Shown here piece by piece: positions 25,293 through 33,503 of a stretch of 53,018 nt of DNA. The notes beneath the pieces are model-generated. The model was not told the DNA's origin and searched no databases. It saw only the letters and a list, made by a program, of their open reading frames with translations. A program made the position numbers and the translations under genes. This DNA is from Actinomycetes bacterium (lineage in GTDB: Bacteria; Actinomycetota; Actinomycetes; Actinomycetales; Microbacteriaceae): the NCBI GenBank assembly GCA_023386365.1, contig JAEWJX010000013.1, forward strand, positions 1-53,018, given 5' to 3'. Every line of letters starts with the position of its first letter. Position 1 is the stretch's first letter.

Positions 25293-25347
25293 CGCGTATT
25301 CGATCGGCTACTATCGTGAACGAAAGCCAGTCAATGAATAGTTTCAT
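25282..25347 (+). promoter_or_regulatory. Promoter and operator-like repeats of the ABC importer operon
   Basis: A good promoter pair is visible: TTGACG (25289-25294), 17-nt spacer, TATCGT (25312-25317). The -35 lies inside a 21-bp inverted repeat with arms CGAAT (25282-25286) and ATTCG (25298-25302), which resembles the element before GH78. A second inverted repeat, ATGAA-TAGT-TTCAT, follows at 25334-25347. The GH3 stop codon (25290-25292) overlaps the -35 box. This region gives the importer genes their own promoter besides read-through from GH3. Confidence 0.6.
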
Positions 25348-25394
25348 GGTGGCCCAACCCGCGCACCAGCGGACATTTACAAGGAGGTAAATCA

Positions 25395-26705
25395 ATGTCT
25401 GTTCGTCCCCTTTTCCGCGTCGCCACGGCTCTCGCCGTCGGTGCGGTCGCCGCGGCGGCGCTCACCGGGTGTACGCCCGGCGGCTCCGACGACGGCAACG
25501 TCGAGCTCACCTGGTACATGGGTGCCGGTGTCCCCGACGACATCGCCACCGCCGAAGGCCTCGCCGAGGCGTTCATGAAGGAGAACCCCGACATCAAGGT
25601 GACGGTCGACGCATCCGGCCCCGAAGGTGTCGAGCTCGACAACGCCATCAAGACCAAGCTCAGCACCGACGACATGGCCGACGTCTTCTGGTACAACAGC
25701 GGCGCGCTCTTCCAGGCGCTCAACCCCGACCAGACCCTGCTCAACGTGGGCGACGAGGACTGGGTCGGCAACCTCAACGAGGCGTACAAGACCACCGTCT
25801 CGACCGACAACGGCACCTTCGGTGCCCCCGTCGGCTCGGCCATGGGCGGCGGCTTCTTCTACAACGCCGCCATCTACGACGAGCTCGGCCTCGAGGTGCC
25901 CACCACCTGGGACGACTTCGTGTCGAACAACGCGGCGATCAAGGCCGCCGGCATCGCACCCGTCATCCAGTCGTACGGCGACACCTGGACGTCGCAGATG
26001 ATGGTGCTCGCCGACTTCTACAACGTCTACGTTCAGAACCCCGACTTCGGCGACGAGCTCACCGCCAATGAGACCAGCTTCTCCGACGACCCGCAGGCCA
26101 CCGCCAGCTTCGTCCACCTGCAGGAACTGGCCGACGCCGGCGACTTCAACGCCGACTTCGCGACGACCACGCTCGACCAGGCGCTGGCGAAGCTCGCCAA
26201 CGGCGAGGGTGCCCAGTACCCGATGCTGACCTTCGCCCAGGCGACGATCACGCAGAACTACCCGGACCAGGCGGGCGACATCGGCTTCTTCGCCATCCCC
26301 GGTGAGAACGCCGACGAGAACGGCCTCACCACCTGGATGCCGTCGTCGCTCTACGCGCCGGCCAACACGCCCCACCCCGAGGCAGTGAAGGAGCTCATGG
26401 CCTTCATCGCGAGCCCCGCGGGTTGCGACGCCATCACCGCAGCGCGCGGTGTGACCGGTCCGTACGTCGTGAACGGATGCGAGATCAGCGGCGACGTGTC
26501 GCGCATCGTGTCGGACATGCTGCCGTACTTCGAGAACAACGCGACCGCCCCGGCGCTCGAGTTCCTCTCGCCGGTGAAGGGACCGAACCTCCAGTCCATC
26601 ACCGTCGAGGTGGGTTCGAAGATCCGCAGCGGTGTCGACGCGGCGAAGATGTACGACGACGACAACGCGCAGCTCGCCCAGCAGCTCGGTCTTCCGGGCT
26701 GGTAA
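25395..26705 (+). CDS. ABC sugar transporter substrate-binding lipoprotein
   Basis: This 436-residue extracytoplasmic receptor delivers a carbohydrate to the permeases that follow. The lipoprotein signal is clear: a positively charged start, a hydrophobic stretch, and the lipobox LTGC with C26 as the lipidated residue. The mature part is a type-1 sugar-binding fold (SBP_bac_1), with ELTWYMGAGVPDD at the start and VPTTWDDFVSNNAAIK in the middle. The ATG at 25395 follows AAGGAGG (25380-25386). A strong hairpin separates it from the permease genes, which probably keeps the receptor in excess. Confidence 0.95.
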   Translation: MSVRPLFRVATALAVGAVAAAALTGCTPGGSDDGNVELTWYMGAGVPDDIATAEGLAEAFMKENPDIKVTVDASGPEGVELDNAIKTKLSTDDMADVFWYNSGALFQALNPDQTLLNVGDEDWVGNLNEAYKTTVSTDNGTFGAPVGSAMGGGFFYNAAIYDELGLEVPTTWDDFVSNNAAIKAAGIAPVIQSYGDTWTSQMMVLADFYNVYVQNPDFGDELTANETSFSDDPQATASFVHLQELADAGDFNADFATTTLDQALAKLANGEGAQYPMLTFAQATITQNYPDQAGDIGFFAIPGENADENGLTTWMPSSLYAPANTPHPEAVKELMAFIASPAGCDAITAARGVTGPYVVNGCEISGDVSRIVSDMLPYFENNATAPALEFLSPVKGPNLQSITVEVGSKIRSGVDAAKMYDDDNAQLAQQLGLPGW

Positions 26706-26724
26706 GCGGAGCGTAGGCACCAAA

Positions 26725-26765
26725 ACCCCAGTCGTGGGGTCGGTCGGAACCTCGGCCGACCCCAC
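26725..26765 (+). promoter_or_regulatory. Intercistronic hairpins between binding protein and permease genes
   Basis: A 13-bp stem (GTGGGGTCGGTCG at 26734-26746 with CGGCCGACCCCAC at 26753-26765, one G-T wobble, 6-nt loop) fills the gap between the two genes. The segment TGGGGT (26735-26740) can instead pair with ACCCCA just upstream (26725-26730), so two mutually exclusive structures are possible. No T tract follows. It may cause partial termination or protect the 3' end of the binding-protein mRNA. Confidence 0.65.
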
Positions 26766-26784
26766 GCAGTCTTAGAGGAACCTC

Positions 26785-27705
26785 ATGACGACCATCGCTC
26801 CCCGCGCCGGCGGGGCCGCAGCGGCGAAGACGCCGCACAAGCGGCTCAACCGCAACAAGCCGTATCCCGGATGGTTCTACGCGCCCGCCGCGATCATCTA
26901 CGGCGTCCTGTTCATCGTCCCGACGTTCGCGTCGTTCTACTTCGCCTTCACCCGGTGGACGCTGTTCGAGACCGAGTTCATCGGCTTCGACAACTTCGTG
27001 ACGTTCTTCACCGAGCCCCGCCTCTTCCAGGGCTTCATCAACACGCTCGTCTACGCGGTCGTCACTTCCGGCGCCAAAGTGGTTCTCGGCCTTGCCCTCG
27101 CGGTGGCGCTCACGGCGCCGATCTTCGCGCGCGGCTACCTGCGCGCCGTCATCTTCTTCCCCGTGCTGGTCAGCACCATCGGCGTCGGCATCACCTTCAA
27201 GGTTCTGATGGACCCGTTCGACGGCGCCATCAACAAGGCCCTCGCCGTCTTCGGCATCGAGGGCCCCGGATGGCTCACCGACCCGAACACGGCCCTGCTG
27301 TCGGTGGCGCTCGTCGACATCTGGAAGGGCGTCGGACTCGCCGCCCTCATCTACATGGCCGGCCTCGTCGCCATCCCGCGGGAGTACTACGAGGCGTCCA
27401 CGGTCGACGGCGCCGGATCGTGGCGCACCTTCCGCAGCATCACGCTCCCCCTCGTGCGCCCGGCGACCGTCACCGTCGTGATCCTGTCGCTCATCGGCGG
27501 CCTGCGCTCGTTCGACCTGATCTGGGCGATGACCGGAGGCGGACCCGGCTTCGCGAGCGACGTCATCGCATCCGTCATCTACAAGCAGTACGCCGCAGGG
27601 TTCTACGGCCTCTCCACGGCGGGCAACGTCGTGCTGTTCCTCGTGGTCACGGCGGTGGTTCTTCCGCTCTACCTCGTCATCAACCGGAAGCAGGTGGACC
27701 TGTGA
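26785..27705 (+). CDS. ABC sugar transporter permease (MalF-like)
   Basis: This 306-residue CUT1 channel subunit has about six transmembrane helices, the first at about residues 30-55. The EAA loop reads EASTVDGAGSWRTFRSITLPLVRP. The ATG at 26785 follows GAGGAA. The stop overlaps the GTG start of the next permease at 27702. Together with the lipoprotein before it and the second permease it forms an importer that still needs an ATPase from elsewhere. Confidence 0.94.
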   Translation: MTTIAPRAGGAAAAKTPHKRLNRNKPYPGWFYAPAAIIYGVLFIVPTFASFYFAFTRWTLFETEFIGFDNFVTFFTEPRLFQGFINTLVYAVVTSGAKVVLGLALAVALTAPIFARGYLRAVIFFPVLVSTIGVGITFKVLMDPFDGAINKALAVFGIEGPGWLTDPNTALLSVALVDIWKGVGLAALIYMAGLVAIPREYYEASTVDGAGSWRTFRSITLPLVRPATVTVVILSLIGGLRSFDLIWAMTGGGPGFASDVIASVIYKQYAAGFYGLSTAGNVVLFLVVTAVVLPLYLVINRKQVDL

Positions 27706-28535
27706 GGCAGGAGCGTCGCCGTCACCTCATCTGGGGCATCGTCGGCATTGTCGTCACGGCGGTGGTCTTCCTCGTGCCGTTCGCCTTCATCGTGGTCACC
27801 GCGTTCAAGACCCAGCAGGAGGCCTCGCTTCTCGAGTTCACCTGGCCCGAGAGCGTCGTCTTCATGGAGAACGTCGTCGAGGTGTTCCGCACCAAGGACT
27901 TCCAACTCGTGCGGGCGTTCTTCAACAGCGCGCTGCTGACCGTCGCCTCGGTGACGATCATGGTCGTGCTCGCGGCGATGGTCGGCTGGGTGCTCGAGCG
28001 CCGCAAGTCGAAGTGGAACGGGTTCATCAACTTCCTGGTGCTGGCCGGCCTCATCGTGCCGCCCGCGGTGGTTCCCACGATCTTCGTGCTGCAGCAGCTC
28101 GGCCTGTTCAAGACGATGGTGGGCCTCACGTTCATCGAGGTCGCCTTCGGACTCTCGTTCTGCGTGCTGTTGTTCCGCGCCTTCGCGGCCACCATCCCCC
28201 GCGAACTCGACGAGGCCGCCATCATCGACGGCGCCGGACCCATCCGGCTCTTCTTCCAGGTGGCGTTCCCGCTGTTGCGGAGCGTCATCGTGACGGCGAT
28301 CGTGGTGCAGTCGGTGGCGGTGTTCAACGACTTCCAGAACCCGCTGTACTTCGCGCCGGGGGCGGAGAACGTGACCGTGCAGCTGACGCTGTACAGCTTC
28401 CAGAGCACCTTCTACACATCGTGGAACCTGCTCTTCACGAACGTGCTGCTGATCACCATCCCGCCGCTCATCATGTTCATCTTCTTCAACAAGCAGATCG
28501 TCGCCGGCATGACCTCCGGCGCGATCAAGGGGTGA
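27702..28535 (+). CDS. ABC sugar transporter permease (MalG-like)
   Basis: This 277-residue second channel subunit has a membrane helix at about residues 10-32 and the EAA-type loop DEAAIIDGAGPIRLFFQVAFPLLR. The C terminus KQIVAGMTSGAIKG is typical. The start is GTG at 27702 in a GTGA overlap with the previous gene; the longer in-frame ORF from 26871 is a shadow. Its own stop overlaps the GTG of the alpha/beta hydrolase at 28532, so the hydrolase is firmly part of this operon. Confidence 0.94.
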   Translation: MRQERRRHLIWGIVGIVVTAVVFLVPFAFIVVTAFKTQQEASLLEFTWPESVVFMENVVEVFRTKDFQLVRAFFNSALLTVASVTIMVVLAAMVGWVLERRKSKWNGFINFLVLAGLIVPPAVVPTIFVLQQLGLFKTMVGLTFIEVAFGLSFCVLLFRAFAATIPRELDEAAIIDGAGPIRLFFQVAFPLLRSVIVTAIVVQSVAVFNDFQNPLYFAPGAENVTVQLTLYSFQSTFYTSWNLLFTNVLLITIPPLIMFIFFNKQIVAGMTSGAIKG

Positions 28536-29296
28536 ACGACCGGCAGGGGCCGCTCGTCGTACTCGTTCCGTCGCTCGGCACGGCGGCACGCGTCTGGGAG
28601 GGTCCGGCTGCTGCGCTTCGCGCGCGGCGGCCGGACGCCCAGGTGGTCCACGTCGAGTTGCCCGGACACGGAAGCGGTCGACGCTCCACCGAGTTCGCGG
28701 TGCGGGATGTCGCCGCGGCCCTCATCGGCGAGGTGGAGCCGATCCGCGCGGGTCGACCGGTGTTCGTCGCCGGCGTCTCGATGGGCGGAGCGGTTGCTCT
28801 GGAGGCTGCCACCGCCGCGCCCGACCGGGTCGCAGGGGTCGGCATGTTCGACAGCGCGACGCGGTTCGGCACGGCCGACGGATGGGCGGGGCTGATCGCC
28901 CGGGTCGAGGATGCGGGGCTCGGCGGCCTGCGCGACGGCAGCGCAGAGGGCTGGTTCTCGCCTGGCTTCCGCGAGCAGCATCCGGGTGAGGTCGAGGCTT
29001 TCCTCGACGATCTCGACACCATCGACCCCGCGTCGTACCTCGCCTGCTGCCGGGCGCTCGCCCGATACGACGGATCGGATGCGCTCGCCTCGCTCCGAGC
29101 GCCGCTGCTGGCCGTGGTCGGTGCGGGCGACCGCGGTCCCACACCCGACCAGGTGCAGGCGCTCGCCGCATCCGTTCCCGGCGCCCGCTATGAGGTGCTC
29201 GAACCGGCCGGCCATCTCTCCGTCGTCGAGCACCCGGACGCCACGGCGTCGCTCCTCCTCGACCTCATCGGCCGCGCGGAAGGACGCACATCGTGA
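28532..29296 (+). CDS. Alpha/beta hydrolase, 3-oxoadipate enol-lactonase (PcaD)-like
   Basis: This 254-residue cytoplasmic hydrolase has the nucleophile S83 in GVSMGGA, an acid in VVGAGDRGPTPDQV and the base His in EPAGHLSVVEHP. The middle part (WFSPGFREQHP, DPASYLACCRALARYD) resembles the cap region of 3-oxoadipate enol-lactonases. It is locked between a sugar permease and a GH1 glycosidase by start-stop overlaps on both sides, so it probably acts on the imported glycoside or its aglycone, for example an ester or lactone. A general carboxylesterase role cannot be excluded. Confidence 0.85.
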   Translation: MNDRQGPLVVLVPSLGTAARVWEGPAAALRARRPDAQVVHVELPGHGSGRRSTEFAVRDVAAALIGEVEPIRAGRPVFVAGVSMGGAVALEAATAAPDRVAGVGMFDSATRFGTADGWAGLIARVEDAGLGGLRDGSAEGWFSPGFREQHPGEVEAFLDDLDTIDPASYLACCRALARYDGSDALASLRAPLLAVVGAGDRGPTPDQVQALAASVPGARYEVLEPAGHLSVVEHPDATASLLLDLIGRAEGRTS

Positions 29297-30510
29297 CCGA
29301 ACGCGACTTCCCCGACGGCTTCCTCTGGGGAGCCGCGACAGCGGCGCACCAGGTGGAGGGGTCGAACGTCAACTCCGACTGGTGGGCGTTCGAACACGAC
29401 CCGAAGACGGCAGCGGTCGAGTCATCCGGTGACGGCATCGACCACTACCGCCGCTACGCGGAGGACTTTGCCCTGCTGAAGTCGCTCGGTCACAATGCGC
29501 ACCGCCTGTCGGTGGAGTGGGCACGGATCGAACCCGCCGAGGGCGAGTTCAGCGAGGCGGTGCTGGCGCACTACCGCGACGTGCTCGACGCCCTGCGGGC
29601 CGAAGGTCTCGTGTCGTTCGTGACCCTGCACCACTTCACGCTGCCGGCATGGTTCGCCGCGCGCGGCGGCTGGACCGCGCCGGATGCCGTCGCCACGTTC
29701 GAGCGCTACGTACGCCGTGTGCTCGCCGCCCTCGGCGACCGCATCGATTACGTGTGCACCATCAACGAACCGCAGATGGTGGCCCTGCACGGGTACCTGG
29801 AGGGGTACCACCCGCCGGGCGTCACCAACCCGACCCTGTGGAAGCGGGTTGGTCGCGTGCTACTCGAGGCCCACCACCGCGCCGTCGCGGTCACCCGCGA
29901 ACTGACGGATGCGAGCCCCGGCCTCGTCGTGCAGCTGCCGCTGCTCGCGCCCGCCCGCGAGGACGAGGTGAGCATCGCCTTCCGCGATGCGCTGCGCGCC
30001 GAGATCGTCGACCTCTACATCGACGGAATCCGCGGGCCGGGGGGCGGCGACTGGCTGGGTGTGCAGTACTACCGCAAGAACTGGGTCGACCCGGCGAGTC
30101 CTACCCTGTTCGCCGCTCCGCCCGCGGGGGTGCCGACCACGCAGATGGGCTGGGCGGTGTTCCCCGACGGCCTGCGCCAGATGCTGGTGCGCGCCGCCGA
30201 CACCGGTCTGCCCCTGTTCGTCACCGAGAACGGCATCGCCACCGAAGACGACACCGAACGCATCGCCTACCTCGACGGCCACCTGCGGGCCGTGGCGGAT
30301 GCGCGCGCGGAGGGCGTCGACATCCGCGGCTACCTGCACTGGTCGGCGTTCGACAACTTCGAATGGTCGGAGGGGTACCGCCCCAAGTTCGGCCTCATCG
30401 CCGTCGACCGTGAGAACGGCTTCACCCGCCACCCCAAGCCGAGCGCCCACGCCTTCGGGCGGGTGGCGCGCACCGGCATCATCGACTCCCTGCACGACCA
30501 CAGCAAGTAA
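29293..30510 (+). CDS. GH1 family beta-glycosidase
   Basis: This 405-residue cytoplasmic enzyme cleaves beta-glucosides or related beta-glycosides. The catalytic pair is E159 (acid/base) in CTINEPQ and E312 (nucleophile) in LFVTENGIA. The N-terminal DFPDGFLWGAATAAHQVEG and C-terminal SAFDNFEWSEGY signatures are intact. It is somewhat shorter than the usual 440-470 residues, with trimmed loops in the middle (about 225-260). The GTG at 29293 overlaps the hydrolase stop. With GH78 and GH3 it completes a set able to strip rhamnose and then glucose from a plant glycoside. Confidence 0.94.
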   Translation: MTERDFPDGFLWGAATAAHQVEGSNVNSDWWAFEHDPKTAAVESSGDGIDHYRRYAEDFALLKSLGHNAHRLSVEWARIEPAEGEFSEAVLAHYRDVLDALRAEGLVSFVTLHHFTLPAWFAARGGWTAPDAVATFERYVRRVLAALGDRIDYVCTINEPQMVALHGYLEGYHPPGVTNPTLWKRVGRVLLEAHHRAVAVTRELTDASPGLVVQLPLLAPAREDEVSIAFRDALRAEIVDLYIDGIRGPGGGDWLGVQYYRKNWVDPASPTLFAAPPAGVPTTQMGWAVFPDGLRQMLVRAADTGLPLFVTENGIATEDDTERIAYLDGHLRAVADARAEGVDIRGYLHWSAFDNFEWSEGYRPKFGLIAVDRENGFTRHPKPSAHAFGRVARTGIIDSLHDHSK

Positions 30511-30521
30511 GGATCCACCCC

Positions 30522-31526
30522 ATGAAGTTCCGCCACCTCGGCGCATCCGGTCTCCGCGTCTCGGAGATCACCTACGGCAACTGGCTCACCCACGGCTCCC
30601 AGGTGGAGAACGACGCCGCCACGGCCTGCGTACACGCCGCGCTCGACGCCGGCATCACCACGTTCGACACCGCCGACGTGTACGCCAACACGGCCGCCGA
30701 GTCCGTGCTCGGGGAGGCGCTGCGCGGTCAGCGGCGTGAGTCGCTGGAGATCTTCACCAAGACGTACTTCCCGGTCGGCCCGCTGGGGCCCAACGACTCC
30801 GGACTCTCGCGCAAGCACATCATGGAGTCGATCGACGGCTCGCTGAAGCGTCTCGGCACCGACTACGTCGACCTCTACCAGGCGCACCGCTGGGACTACG
30901 CGACCCCCATCGAGGAGACGATGCTCGCGTTCGCCGACATCGTGCGCGCCGGCAAGGCGCTCTACATCGGCGTGAGCGAGTGGAACGCCGACCAGCTGCG
31001 CCAGGGTGCCGCCCTCGCGAAGGAGCTGCGGGTCCCGTTCATCTCGAACCAGCCGCAGTACTCGGCCCTCTGGCGCATCATCGAGGAGGAGGTCGTGCCC
31101 ACCTCGCGTGAGCTCGGCATCTCGCAGATCGTGTGGTCGCCGGTGGCGCAGGGCGTGCTCACCGGCAAGTACCTGCCCGGGGCCGCTGCGCCTGCGGGAA
31201 GTCGTGCACGGGATGCAAAGGGTGGCGCCGAGATGATCGGCCGCTTCATGCGCGACGACGTGCTCGAGCGCGTGCAGGGTTTGAAGCCGATCGCCGACGA
31301 GCTGTCGCTCACGATGGCGCAGCTCGCGGTCGCCTGGGTGCTGCAGAACGACAACGTCGCCGCCGCCCTCATCGGCGCCTCGCGGCCGGAGCAGGTGAAG
31401 GAGAACGTCGCCGCATCCGGTGTCGTCATCCCCGCCGAACTGCTGGCCCGCATCGACGAGGTGCTCGGTGACATCGTCGAACGCGACCCACGCAAGACCG
31501 ACCTGGAGTCCCCCGACGAGCGCTAG
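30522..31526 (+). CDS. Aldo/keto reductase (Kv-beta/YghZ type)
   Basis: This 334-residue NADPH-dependent TIM-barrel oxidoreductase has the full catalytic tetrad: D49, Y54, K80 and H122. The NADPH-binding end (LIGASRPEQVKENVAAS) is present. It starts 11 bp after GH1 with GGATCC-type spacing to the ATG at 30522, so it is probably the last gene of the glycoside operon. It may reduce an aldehyde or keto sugar released there. Its end overlaps the convergent cupin gene by 4 bp. Confidence 0.92.
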   Translation: MKFRHLGASGLRVSEITYGNWLTHGSQVENDAATACVHAALDAGITTFDTADVYANTAAESVLGEALRGQRRESLEIFTKTYFPVGPLGPNDSGLSRKHIMESIDGSLKRLGTDYVDLYQAHRWDYATPIEETMLAFADIVRAGKALYIGVSEWNADQLRQGAALAKELRVPFISNQPQYSALWRIIEEEVVPTSRELGISQIVWSPVAQGVLTGKYLPGAAAPAGSRARDAKGGAEMIGRFMRDDVLERVQGLKPIADELSLTMAQLAVAWVLQNDNVAAALIGASRPEQVKENVAASGVVIPAELLARIDEVLGDIVERDPRKTDLESPDER

Positions 31527-31930
31527 TCGCTCGCCGACGGCCGCCCGTACTCCTCATCGGTGACGTGCTCCGCCCACGCGGCGCTGCCGGCATCCGTCTC
31601 TTCCCATAGGGCGATGTGCTCCATGAAGTCGGACGGGGTGGCTCCGTGCCAGTGCTCCTCGCCCGGGGGCGTGTAGACGGTCTGGCCGGGGTGCACCTCG
31701 ATGACGGTTCCGTCGCGTGTGCCCATCAGCGCGACACCCTCGGTGACGTGCAGGGTCTGGCCGCCCGGATGCGAGTGCCAGGCGGTGCGCGCGCCGGGGG
31801 TGAACCGCACGCGGCTGGCCAGCATCCGCGACGGTTCCGGTTTGCGGGTGGCGATCGGGTCGATGTAGACGTCGCCGGTGAACCATTCCGCGGGTCCGCG
31901 GCCGGTGGGCTGCTTCGGTTCGATGTTCAT
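31523..31930 (-). CDS. Small cupin domain protein
   Basis: This 135-residue single-domain cupin has metal-binding motif 1 in WHSHPGGQTLHV (H52, H54, Q58, H61) and motif 2 in PPGEEHWHGA. It is of the type often found beside short-chain or zinc dehydrogenases and annotated as a carboxymuconolactone-decarboxylase-associated cupin. The ATG at 31930 has GGAG 6 bp upstream; the in-frame alternative at 31948 is a TTG and is less likely. It follows the alcohol dehydrogenase by 14 bp on the same strand. Its catalytic role is not known. Confidence 0.88.
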   Translation of the reverse strand: MNIEPKQPTGRGPAEWFTGDVYIDPIATRKPEPSRMLASRVRFTPGARTAWHSHPGGQTLHVTEGVALMGTRDGTVIEVHPGQTVYTPPGEEHWHGATPSDFMEHIALWEETDAGSAAWAEHVTDEEYGRPSASD

Positions 31931-31944
31931 GTCGTGCTCCTTCG

Positions 31945-32964
31945 TCAAACGGTGAGCAGCACCTTGGTGGCGCGGCGCTCATCCATGGCTTTGTAGCCGT
32001 CGGCCGCATCCTCCAGGGGGAGGGTGAGGTCGAAGACCTTGCCGGGGTCGATCTTGCGGTCCCAGATGAGTTGGATGAGTTCGGGAAGGAATCGCCGAAC
32101 GGGGGCGGGGCCGCCGTGCAGGTGCACGCCGGAGAAGAACAGCTCCAGGCCGTCGAGCGACACGTCGTGCGAGCCACCCACGTAGCCGACGTGCCCGCCG
32201 GGGCGGGTGGCGCGGATGGCCTGCATCATCGACTCCTGGGTGCCGACCGCTTCGATCACCGAGTGGGCGCCGTAGCCGCCGGTCAGCTCCTTGATGCGGG
32301 CGACGCCCTCATCTCCGCGCTCCTCGACGATGTCGGTGGCGCCGAACTCGCGGGCCAGCGCCTGCCGGTCGGCGTGACGCGACATCGCGATGATGCGCTC
32401 GGCGCCCAGCTCGCGGGCGGCGAGGATACCGAGCAGGCCCACCGCGCCGTCGCCCACCACGGCGACCGTCTTCCCGGGGCCGGCCTCGGCGGCGACGGCG
32501 GCGAACCATCCGGTGCCGAGCACATCGGATGCGGCGAGCAGCGACGGGATCAGGTCGGCGTCCGGCTGCCCGGGGGTGGTGACAAGGGTGCCGTCGGCGA
32601 GCGGCACGCGCAGGTACTCGGCCTGGGTGCCGAGTGACCCCATGCCGATCGCGTGGATGCAGCGCGACTGGTAGCCGGCCTGGCAGATCTCGCAGGTGTT
32701 GTCGGAGGCGAAGAACGAGCCGACCACGAAGTCGCCCACCTTCACCTTCGTCACGTCGGCGCCGATCTCGGTGGCGACGCCGACGTATTCGTGGCCCATC
32801 GGCTGGTCGTGCACCTGCTCGATGCCGCGGTACGGCCACAGGTCGGACCCGCAGATGCAGGCCGCCGAGACGCGGATGATCGCATCCGTCGGGTCGACGA
32901 TGGTCGGGTTGTCGCGGTCGGTGACGATGACGTCGCCGGGGGCACGCAGGATGACTCCGCGCAT
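31945..32964 (-). CDS. Zinc-dependent alcohol dehydrogenase (MDR family)
   Basis: This 339-residue medium-chain dehydrogenase has catalytic zinc ligands C38 (ICGSD), H58 and E59 (GHEY). The Rossmann motif is VVGDGAVGLLG (about 168-178). The structural-zinc loop is unusual: D88-N-T-C91-E-I-C94-x7-C102, with Asp where the first of four cysteines normally stands. The ATG at 32964 is used; a longer in-frame extension crosses the next gene. It is co-directional with the DUF2255 gene upstream and the cupin downstream. Substrate unknown; a small alcohol or aldehyde is likely. Confidence 0.92.
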   Translation of the reverse strand: MRGVILRAPGDVIVTDRDNPTIVDPTDAIIRVSAACICGSDLWPYRGIEQVHDQPMGHEYVGVATEIGADVTKVKVGDFVVGSFFASDNTCEICQAGYQSRCIHAIGMGSLGTQAEYLRVPLADGTLVTTPGQPDADLIPSLLAASDVLGTGWFAAVAAEAGPGKTVAVVGDGAVGLLGILAARELGAERIIAMSRHADRQALAREFGATDIVEERGDEGVARIKELTGGYGAHSVIEAVGTQESMMQAIRATRPGGHVGYVGGSHDVSLDGLELFFSGVHLHGGPAPVRRFLPELIQLIWDRKIDPGKVFDLTLPLEDAADGYKAMDERRATKVLLTV

Positions 32965-33020
32965 GATGTGGCTCCTCGTGTTGTCGGGCTCGGGGGACGG
33001 GGTTCGGTTGTGGCGTGCGT

Positions 33021-33410
33021 TCAGGCGGGGGCGATCCGCAGCGTCACCGGGTGCGAGGTCTCGCCGACGACCGGCGCCACGTAGCGGGCGCCGTAGCGGT
33101 CGTACTTGTGGTGGTACTCGGCGTCGAGGGCGGCCTGGTCGGCGTCGCCGCCGTCGCGGAACACGACATCGGCCTCGATGCCGCCGGCGCGGATGCGTCC
33201 GGTGCCGGATGCAAGCGCCCGTCGGTACCAGCCGTTCTCCGGCCCGTAGGCGGATCGAACGAACAGTTCGCCGTCGACGGCCACCGCCCAGATCGTGATG
33301 AAGGCGCGCAGGGTGCCGTCGGCCCGGCGGGATGCGAGGTGAAGCTCGTCGGCCGCGCCGATGAGCGCCAGGGTGGCCGCGTCGAAGAGGGAATCGCTCA
33401 TGACATCCAT
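33021..33410 (-). CDS. DUF2255 family protein
   Basis: This 129-residue protein matches the DUF2255 family, related to split-barrel flavin/deazaflavin-binding nitroreductase-like proteins. Segments are HLASRRADGTLRAFITIWAV, VDGELFVRSAYG and a C-terminal HHKYDRYGARYV. The ATG at 33410 is preceded by GGGGG; a second ATG at 33401 is possible. It is divergent from the MmyB-type regulator and 56 bp upstream of the alcohol dehydrogenase, so the three minus-strand genes may be one regulated unit. Function unknown. Confidence 0.85.
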   Translation of the reverse strand: MDVMSDSLFDAATLALIGAADELHLASRRADGTLRAFITIWAVAVDGELFVRSAYGPENGWYRRALASGTGRIRAGGIEADVVFRDGGDADQAALDAEYHHKYDRYGARYVAPVVGETSHPVTLRIAPA

Positions 33411-33503
33411 GAGACCCCCGCCGGCGCATCCGTGCCAGGGGCTGGTGTTCCGTGTAATGCCAGTACCTCCTTGCTGCCCGACACGGAGGCGTACCGTCGA
33501 CGC

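Noticed and set aside
31931..31948. Longer start (TTG at 31948) for the cupin gene
   Set aside because: The first codon would be TTG, and AAGGAG lies between it and the ATG at 31930, so the ATG is the better start.
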